Positions 6,511 to 10,833 of a stretch of DNA of 10,833 bases are shown one piece after another. The position numbers and the translations under genes are program-made. Origin of the DNA: Desulfovibrio sp. (GTDB lineage Bacteria > Desulfobacterota > Desulfovibrionia > Desulfovibrionales > Desulfovibrionaceae). The DNA lies in the NCBI GenBank assembly GCA_003512875.1, contig DONZ01000184.1, positions 1 through 10,833 on the forward strand. The letters run 5' to 3'. Numbering within the stretch: position 1 is the first letter of the stretch; each line of letters starts with the position of its first letter. The notes beneath the pieces were generated by a model. The model was not told the origin of the DNA. It made no database searches and saw only the letters and a list, made by a program, of their open reading frames with translations.

Positions 6511-6548
6511 ATATTTCATTATTCATATCAATAAAAATATTAAATCAA
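6511..6548. repeat. Right copy of the duplicated non-coding block
   Basis: Bases 6521-6545 match 1017-1041 at 23 of 25 positions in direct orientation. It lies 78 bases beyond the permease remnant and upstream of the gene-X terminator, the same order as in the left copy. The remaining DNA at 6434-6632 is AT-rich and shows no gene. Confidence 0.7.
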
Positions 6549-6632
6549 CTGAATTGCTTTTGACGAAATAATAACTACGCTTTCTTTATACTTTATTTTT
6601 AAAATTTTTGCATATGCTGCCTTAATTAAAAT

Positions 6633-6667
6633 AAAAAATGACTTGAAATAAACCCAAGCCATTTTTT
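6633..6667 (-). terminator. Intrinsic terminator of the AT-rich operon
   Basis: On the minus strand AAAAAATGGCTTG (6667-6655) pairs along its full length with CAAGTCATTTTTT (6645-6633), using one G-U pair, with a 9-base loop and an ending of six T. It sits just after the stop of the last operon gene. The A-rich/T-rich arms make it partly bidirectional. Confidence 0.78.
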
Positions 6668-6670
6668 TAT

Positions 6671-7138
6671 TCATATCCTTTTAAACTTTTTGCTTAAAAA
6701 TTCATCTAATATTTGGACTGCTTTTTTATTGCATGCTGTCGCACTTTGAAAATCAACAGAATACATTAATGAACGTGTTTGTATGGCATTAATCATATCG
6801 GCAATTTCCCTTTCAACGATTTTAAAACACACAGAATAAGTAATTGCTAAATCAAACCCATTTATATCTTTTGCCATTTCCTCCATTTTATATACACAAA
6901 CAATAGACGGTTCATACTCTTGTGCCGATTGCAATGGATTTCCCTTATATTCACAATATCTGGCAAATGCGTATTGCGGATTTGAAATTGAATAATGCTC
7001 ATTAAAATTTTGCATTATTACCCTATTCTCCGTGTACTTAGTTTTAAAATACGTCACCTTTTCAGACTTATCGTTTTCAAGCTTATCATTCTCCCAAACT
7101 CTTGGAAACCAATTCCCCAATGTACTTAATAAAAGCAT
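6671..7138 (-). CDS. Uncharacterised protein, gene X (complete copy)
   Basis: 155 residues that I do not recognise. There is no signal peptide or membrane helix. The N-terminal part is charged, with a repeated ENDK unit (residues 16-24) caused by a 15-base near repeat. The region 94-155 (starting GFDLAITYSV, with IVEREIADMINAIQTRSLM) is predicted mostly helical and is conserved in the broken copy at 1145-1398, so it is probably the family's core. The start ATG 7138 has GAGGT 5 bases upstream. It is the fourth and last gene of an AT-rich minus-strand operon, 27 bases after its upstream neighbour, and a terminator follows. A role connected with the ribbon-helix-helix-like protein of the same operon is possible, but nothing in the sequence proves it. 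Confidence 0.72.
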   Translation of the reverse strand: MLLLSTLGNWFPRVWENDKLENDKSEKVTYFKTKYTENRVIMQNFNEHYSISNPQYAFARYCEYKGNPLQSAQEYEPSIVCVYKMEEMAKDINGFDLAITYSVCFKIVEREIADMINAIQTRSLMYSVDFQSATACNKKAVQILDEFLSKKFKRI

Positions 7139-7165
7139 GAATACCTCTAATTATTATTTACAATT

Positions 7166-7663
7166 TTATCTGTTATTCCTATATATCGACAATTCAATTT
7201 CCTCATCAACTCCTAAATATTCCATAATATAAATAAGATTTTGAATATGATCATGAGCATTAAATTTTGTATCAACATAACAAAATGGTGATACTTTTTT
7301 AAATATATGATCAAATTCAACTGACATGCTTGTTGTTAAAATTACTTTACCACTTTTTAAAGCAAAAGATTTAAAATTTTCTTTTATATAACCATTCTTA
7401 ACAAATTGCTTTACGCAATGCACCGTAAAATCTGTCCATGATGTGCCAAAATTCTGTTCAACTCCTCCTATCTTTAACTGTTTAGGTTTTGAATACGTTA
7501 ATTCATCTGCCACATAATATAAATACTCTTTTAACTGCATTAATTCTCCCCTATGCAACTTATCATTTTTCCTCTGTTTTTCTTTTAATTCGGCAATAAT
7601 GTTTTCTTGCTTTCCTTTGGGGAATAAACGGATTTGCGAAGCAATTTTATCAACGTTATTCAT
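7166..7663 (-). CDS. Uncharacterised protein, translationally coupled to the RHH-like gene
   Basis: 165 residues, soluble. Residues 1-58 are charged and helical (KGKQENIIAELKEKQRKN). Residues 60-165 look like a separate alpha/beta domain with GTSWTDFTVHCVKQFV (73-88) and CYVDTKFNAHDHIQNL (128-143), ending in IELSIYR. From memory this pattern, an SW followed by helix, then YV-(D/E)-T and a helix before a final strand, recalls a small C-terminal module found in many bacterial proteins of unknown function, some near defence genes. That is recollection, not a search result. The ATG at 7663-7661 overlaps the TGA of the preceding gene, and GAAGGAG stands in front, so the pair is coupled. No catalytic motif was found. 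Confidence 0.75.
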   Translation of the reverse strand: MNNVDKIASQIRLFPKGKQENIIAELKEKQRKNDKLHRGELMQLKEYLYYVADELTYSKPKQLKIGGVEQNFGTSWTDFTVHCVKQFVKNGYIKENFKSFALKSGKVILTTSMSVEFDHIFKKVSPFCYVDTKFNAHDHIQNLIYIMEYLGVDEEIELSIYRNNR

Positions 7664-8379
7664 AATTGCACTCCTTCTTTTTGTTGAATTTTATTTATAA
7701 AATCAGCTAGATAAATATCCATTTCATATAATTGTCCTGCATATGCAACCTGCATTTCAAACTCCTTACTTATATCAGGATATTTTTTTATAATTTCATC
7801 AAGTAAACAATCAAATTCAGCTTGACCGTAAGCATTTTTTAAAAAATCCAATTTATTTTGGAAAGCACGAAGTTTATCTATGCACTCATTAGCTGAAATT
7901 TCCTGATATATTTCAAGATGTTGTAAAAGTGACCTTATCACTGTCGATTGATTGACTTTTCTTTTTAAAATATTCTTGGAATATTCGTTCAAACTTGCAA
8001 CAATTTGGTCCAATCTCTCTTTATCGCTTTTAGAAATGCTATAACTTTTCCGTATGGTCTTATCTGTCGAAAATTGAAAAAATACATTGTCTAAAAGCAA
8101 CATCTTTTCGCTTTTTTTATTTTTAAAAACATCAATGATAAACAGACTAAACTCTTCATAAGGAATTCTCTCATCAAAAAAATCAAAAACTTTTTTCAAA
8201 AACTCTTCCTCATAAGAAACTTCTTCCGTTGTATATTTCTCATGCAACAAATAATGCAACGCTCCTCGTTTCCCTTTGATTTGAGAGATTTTTTTTAGCT
8301 TTTCTAGTTTTTGGATTTCAGCACATGTCAATGAAAGTTTAATCTTTTCCTCTCTGTTTGTATTATTTGTTTGTGTCAT
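7660..8379 (-). CDS. Protein with two ribbon-helix-helix-like segments, probable DNA-binding protein
   Basis: 239 residues, lysine-rich and soluble. Two stretches have the order short strand, helix, turn, helix that suits ribbon-helix-helix DNA-binding folds: residues 11-48 (EKIKLSLTCAEIQKLEKL, then GKRGALHYLLHE) and 111-157 (KSYSISKSDKERLDQIV, then NQSTVIRSLLQHL). The second looks more canonical. The rest (53-108 and 160-235) is helical. Such proteins occur as plasmid accessory proteins, antitoxins and regulators, usually with one such domain. ATG 8379 is preferred: it follows GGAAGAAAAGACGT, overlaps the lipoprotein's 3' end by 17 bases, and begins just before the first segment. ATG 8400 and the upstream frame to 8418 lack a binding site. 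The function call rests on visual pattern only; a helical structural role is the alternative. Confidence 0.65.
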   Translation of the reverse strand: MTQTNNTNREEKIKLSLTCAEIQKLEKLKKISQIKGKRGALHYLLHEKYTTEEVSYEEEFLKKVFDFFDERIPYEEFSLFIIDVFKNKKSEKMLLLDNVFFQFSTDKTIRKSYSISKSDKERLDQIVASLNEYSKNILKRKVNQSTVIRSLLQHLEIYQEISANECIDKLRAFQNKLDFLKNAYGQAEFDCLLDEIIKKYPDISKEFEMQVAYAGQLYEMDIYLADFINKIQQKEGVQL

Positions 8380-8689
8380 ACGTCTTTTCTTCCTCTCCAT
8401 CCAACTTTTTTTCTTCACACGTTATAAGAAGTTCTCTTATCAATATTGGACTTGCAAAAAAGCCAAATTGATTAAATGTTGCAGTTGTTCCCTGATTTTG
8501 CCCTATGGCATTTTGCACACTGTAGCCTTGCGGACAAAGTCTTCCTGCTTCCTGATAACACTCTGCCCAACTTACCATTGAACCGGAACAATTAATATGA
8601 TGAAGATCTTTGCCGTCAGGACCTATCACTGTTTTAGAAGTTGCACATGCTGATAAAAACATAAAAAGAAGAAAAACTATTTTTCGCAT
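8363..8689 (-). CDS. Small Cys-rich outer-membrane-type lipoprotein
   Basis: 108 residues. MRKIVFLLFMFLSAC is a lipoprotein signal with the lipobox L-S-A-C, so C15 would be lipidated. The residues after it (ATSK) lack the Asp that favours inner-membrane retention, so outer-membrane sorting is likely. The mature part has C34, C44, C52 and C91 in a pattern CSGS-x3-WAECYQEAGRLCPQGYSV that I recall from small proteobacterial lipoproteins of unknown function. The disulfides would be periplasmic. The start ATG 8689 has GAGAGGG 5 bases upstream and a promoter beyond it. It is the first gene of the AT-rich operon and overlaps the next gene by 17 bases. A lipoprotein sharing an operon with a putative DNA-binding protein is unusual. 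Confidence 0.82.
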   Translation of the reverse strand: MRKIVFLLFMFLSACATSKTVIGPDGKDLHHINCSGSMVSWAECYQEAGRLCPQGYSVQNAIGQNQGTTATFNQFGFFASPILIRELLITCEEKKLDGEEEKTYDTNK

Positions 8690-8714
8690 ATAAACCCTCT
8701 CTTCATTTTTCTTT

Positions 8715-8742
8715 AAAATAGCATAATATATAATTCCGTCAA
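8715..8742 (-). promoter_or_regulatory. Promoter of the AT-rich four-gene operon
   Basis: The minus strand has TTGACG (8742-8737), a 16-base spacer, and TATTTT (8720-8715) preceded by TG, an extended -10. It lies 26 bases before the lipoprotein ATG, with the ribosome binding site GAGAGGG at 8701-8695 between them. Confidence 0.6.
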
Positions 8743-8757
8743 TATGTTACATTAAAA

Positions 8758-8850
8758 AATAAAGTAGACATTTTCAAAAAAAGAGAGATACACTAGAAAA
8801 AAAGATAAAATTTTTTTTAAAAAAACATATTAATAAAAAAAAGTAGACAC
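8758..8850. repeat. Two direct copies of a TGTCTACTTT motif in AT-rich non-coding DNA
   Basis: On the minus strand TGTCTACTTT starts at 8849 and again at 8770, each followed by a T-rich tract leading to TAAT(A)TG or TAATGT, 79 bases apart. Repeated TG-starting end motifs can belong to transposon ends or to a regulator's sites upstream of the promoter at 8715-8742. No transposase gene is in the window. The remainder of 8690-8939 is AT-rich without other clear structure, except a small inverted repeat TTATAATTATTATAA at 8931-8945 just at the end of the next gene. Confidence 0.45.
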
Positions 8851-8939
8851 AAATTTTAACTTCATTTAGTATAATAACGCGACAGTATCATTAATAAAAA
8901 TAAACCTTTTATAAATAACAACGCAACATCTTATAATTA

Positions 8940-9872
8940 TTATAAAATTTTATTTTTTATAAAAACACTATTAAAATCTTGCGGGAAAACATGGGGAGCA
9001 TGAACTATGCAAAGGCTGTCCTGCATGGTGAGCAAATACAGTTTCTGCCCGTTCACGGTCGAAAGGGCAAGCCACAGTTTTCCGTCTTCCGGAAGCTCAG
9101 CGCGAAAAAAAAGCTGAGGCATTGTTTTTGTGTTTGCTAAGGGTTCATTTTTCCTGTTTTCCGCATTCACCGCATTTTTTTCAGCAAGCGTTTTTTCCTG
9201 CTCCAATTTCGCATTGCTGACCGCGCTTTCCTGCGGTTTCGCTCCGGCGCCCCGCTGTGCGGCATCTTTTTCGTCCGAAACATCGGCTTCGGCGCTCTTT
9301 CCCATAAATAAAGGAACAGTGCCGTAACCCTGCAGAAAAACCTTTTCATCTTCCTCGGTCAGCGTAACAAAGTTTTCCCCTTTGACATAACGTCCGAGCA
9401 CCGGCTCATGCCAAATTTTTTGGGCTAATTCCTGTGTTTTCGCCACTGTTGCGAGCATAAAGGCATGGTCTTCCGGAATGGCGGGCACTTGCTCTTTAAA
9501 CGTATTCGCAACGTCATTCCTGCCGCTTTCAAGCCAAATCTTATGTCCCTGCCAAAGTTTGCCGTACGCTTTTTTATCCGATTTCCTCACTAAAATCCGC
9601 CATGTCTGATTAAGCATGGAATCGGCTAAAGCGTATTGTTCGTTATCGGCTGTAAAATGAGCGTGTTTTTCATCCGTGAGGAAAAAATCTTCCTGAAAAT
9701 CCGCCGGGCTTTGCTCTGCAGTGTTTTCTGCGGCAGGCTGTTTAGCATGTTCCGCACGGCTTTCTTCTTCCAATGCCGACTGCGGGTCGAATTCTTCATA
9801 AAAAGAAGGCTCTTCGGCCGATATTTCCTGTCCAAAGAGCAAAATAAAAACAAAAATCCAAAAAATTTTCAT
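8940..9872 (-). CDS. Secreted protein with an LprI-like (DUF1311) segment
   Basis: 310 residues. Residues 1-19 are a signal peptide (MKIFWIFVFILLFGQEISA), so the protein is periplasmic or exported. An acidic low-complexity linker follows (20-75). Residues 78-125, with NEQYALADSMLNQTWRILV and KLWQGHKIWLESGRNDV, resemble the lysozyme-inhibitor LprI N-terminal family: an LNxxW/Y start, then an xxWLxxRxD-type core. The family's cysteine after the RD is absent, so inhibitor activity is doubtful. A second charged linker (193-248) leads to a small C-terminal domain (251-303). The ATG at 9872 is chosen because the signal peptide begins there; the frame open to 9929 would overlap the aminotransferase. 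It starts 10 bases after that gene's stop, so the two are probably co-transcribed, although no strong ribosome site is visible. Confidence 0.7.
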   Translation of the reverse strand: MKIFWIFVFILLFGQEISAEEPSFYEEFDPQSALEEESRAEHAKQPAAENTAEQSPADFQEDFFLTDEKHAHFTADNEQYALADSMLNQTWRILVRKSDKKAYGKLWQGHKIWLESGRNDVANTFKEQVPAIPEDHAFMLATVAKTQELAQKIWHEPVLGRYVKGENFVTLTEEDEKVFLQGYGTVPLFMGKSAEADVSDEKDAAQRGAGAKPQESAVSNAKLEQEKTLAEKNAVNAENRKNEPLANTKTMPQLFFRAELPEDGKLWLALSTVNGQKLYLLTMQDSLCIVHAPHVFPQDFNSVFIKNKIL

Positions 9873-9882
9873 ACCGCACCGA

Positions 9883-10833
9883 TTATGCGCCTGCGACACC
9901 ATTTTTCGGATATGCCGGAGCATTCTCATACGCCTGCATGGCTATGCTCATATAAGCGTTATCAAAAGCAGCAGGTTTTTGAGGCAAACTTCTCGCAACG
10001 GCATAAAGCCCGGCAAGCATATCCCCAAAATCCACATGTCCCATGTGGGCGAGGCGTATCATCTCATCTTTCATAGGCTCCTGCCCTGCTGCGATAACCA
10101 CGCCTGTTTCTTTCGCCGCAAGACCGACCAGTTCGCTGCCTGAAACGTTCTGAGGCATTGCGACGGAAGTGAGTCCCCATGCGTAATGCGTTTTCGCAAA
10201 GGGCTCGAGCCCCATGGCTTTTATTCCCGCTCTGGTCATCTGCGCAAGGGCGAAGTGCTTTTGATAAAGAGCGTCCAAGCCCCCGTGCCCCGCATCCTCA
10301 AAAATCATGGCAAGAGCTTCTTTCAAGCCCACAATCAGCGAAACCGGAGAACTGAAATTGGTTTGATTTTTCAACACGTTCTTAAGTTCCGCTTTCAAAT
10401 TGAAATAAAAACAGCTTGTTTCCGTTTGTTCGGCTTTTTTCCACGCCTTTTCCGAAAAAGCAAGCAGCGAAAGACCTGCCGGCACCATAAGCCCTTTCTG
10501 CGAACCGGTTAAAAGAACGTCAATCCCCCATTCGTCCATAGGCGCAGGAGAAATTCCCACGGACGAAATACCGTCGGCAACAAGCAAGACATCATATTTC
10601 CGCGTTATTTTCGCAATTTCATGAATAGGGTGCATAACCCCCGTGGAGGTTTCGCAAATTTGAATGCAAACACCTTTTATATCGGCATGCTGTTTCAAAA
10701 CCGCTTCAATATCTTCAGCTAAAACCGCCTCTCCCCAAGGCTTCGCAATTTCCACGGTTTCCAAGCCCTGCACCTGTGCGATGGAACGCCAGCGCTCCCC
10801 GAATTTCCCCGCTTGCGCCACAAGGATTTTTTC
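9883..10833 (-). CDS. Class V PLP-dependent aminotransferase (5' end outside window)
   Basis: 316 residues are visible to the stop at 9885-9883. The frame runs off the right edge, and about 65-70 N-terminal residues are missing by family length. The fold-type I marks are clear: GKFGERW near the start, ETSTGV, VADGISSVG with the Asp that holds the pyridine nitrogen (visible residue 87), and GSQKGLMVPAGLS, in which the Lys (visible residue 113) forms the Schiff base. The family includes alanine- or serine-glyoxylate aminotransferases and related enzymes of serine and phosphonate metabolism. The C-terminal part ends PAYPKNGVAGA. The exact substrate cannot be assigned. It lies upstream of, and probably in an operon with, the secreted protein that follows; a functional link between them is not obvious. 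Confidence 0.92.
   Translation of the reverse strand, partial: EKILVAQAGKFGERWRSIAQVQGLETVEIAKPWGEAVLAEDIEAVLKQHADIKGVCIQICETSTGVMHPIHEIAKITRKYDVLLVADGISSVGISPAPMDEWGIDVLLTGSQKGLMVPAGLSLLAFSEKAWKKAEQTETSCFYFNLKAELKNVLKNQTNFSSPVSLIVGLKEALAMIFEDAGHGGLDALYQKHFALAQMTRAGIKAMGLEPFAKTHYAWGLTSVAMPQNVSGSELVGLAAKETGVVIAAGQEPMKDEMIRLAHMGHVDFGDMLAGLYAVARSLPQKPAAFDNAYMSIAMQAYENAPAYPKNGVAGA

Noticed and set aside
6245..6511. An 88-residue gene on the + strand
   Set aside because: Its first part is the long hairpin and its middle is the permease tail relic; there is no ribosome site, and the stop lies in AT-rich junk.
8870..8875. TATAAT as a + strand promoter
   Set aside because: There is no -35 at a proper distance and no + strand gene downstream; AT-rich background explains it.
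1..10833. CRISPR array, integrase or transposase gene
   Set aside because: No regularly spaced repeats and no reading frame with recombinase or transposase motifs were seen.

Overview
The window reads as chromosomal DNA of a Gram-negative anaerobe. A Desulfovibrionaceae-like sulfate reducer or a relative is my best guess. It rests on a complete TRAP transporter operon, a lipoprotein with a lipobox, and a class V aminotransferase of a type I associate with that group. The taxon is inference only. Two compositions are visible: moderately GC-balanced genes on both flanks, and a very AT-rich stretch at about 6440-8940.

Layout: (1) 1-243, + strand, the last 80 codons of an SLC13/DASS-like transporter, followed by a hairpin. 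(2) 507-992, +, a YbaK/EbsC-type aminoacyl-tRNA deacylase behind a leader rich in inverted repeats. (3) 1145-1398, -, a truncated, frameshifted copy of a gene that is complete at 6671-7138. (4) 1441-2115, -, a GntR/FadR-type regulator divergent from a + strand operon: dctP (2362-3360), dctQ (3426-3935), dctM (3932-5248) and an agmatinase/arginase-family hydrolase (5262-6209). A perfect 16-bp palindrome sits just upstream of dctP. A near copy lies inside the gene remnant beyond the 3' end of gntR. A strong hairpin with a T tract separates dctP from dctQM. (5) 6210-6670 has no intact gene. It holds a long hairpin, a tail-only remnant of the window-start transporter, a conserved non-coding block and a terminator. 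(6) 6671-8689, -, an AT-rich four-gene operon: a Cys-rich lipoprotein, a protein with two ribbon-helix-helix-like segments, and two unknown proteins, with overlapping or closely spaced genes. (7) 8690-8939, AT-rich non-coding DNA with that operon's promoter and a duplicated TGTCTAC motif. (8) 8940-10833, -, a PLP aminotransferase (5' end outside the window) followed by a secreted protein with an LprI-like segment.

How the genes fit: the GntR protein probably controls the TRAP-hydrolase operon. TRAP binding proteins usually hold a carboxylate through a conserved Arg, which is present here, and the hydrolase family cleaves guanidino groups. The operon could therefore import and open a guanidino-carboxylate such as 4-guanidinobutyrate. 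This is a hypothesis.

The most unusual structural feature is that this regulator-transporter-hydrolase cargo lies between two related segments in the same orientation. On the left are a transporter end (probably of a full-length gene) and a broken copy of gene X. On the right are a transporter tail only and a complete gene X. This is the pattern expected from an old tandem duplication or a Campbell-type integration. The AT-rich four-gene operon carrying gene X is the best candidate for an undescribed system.
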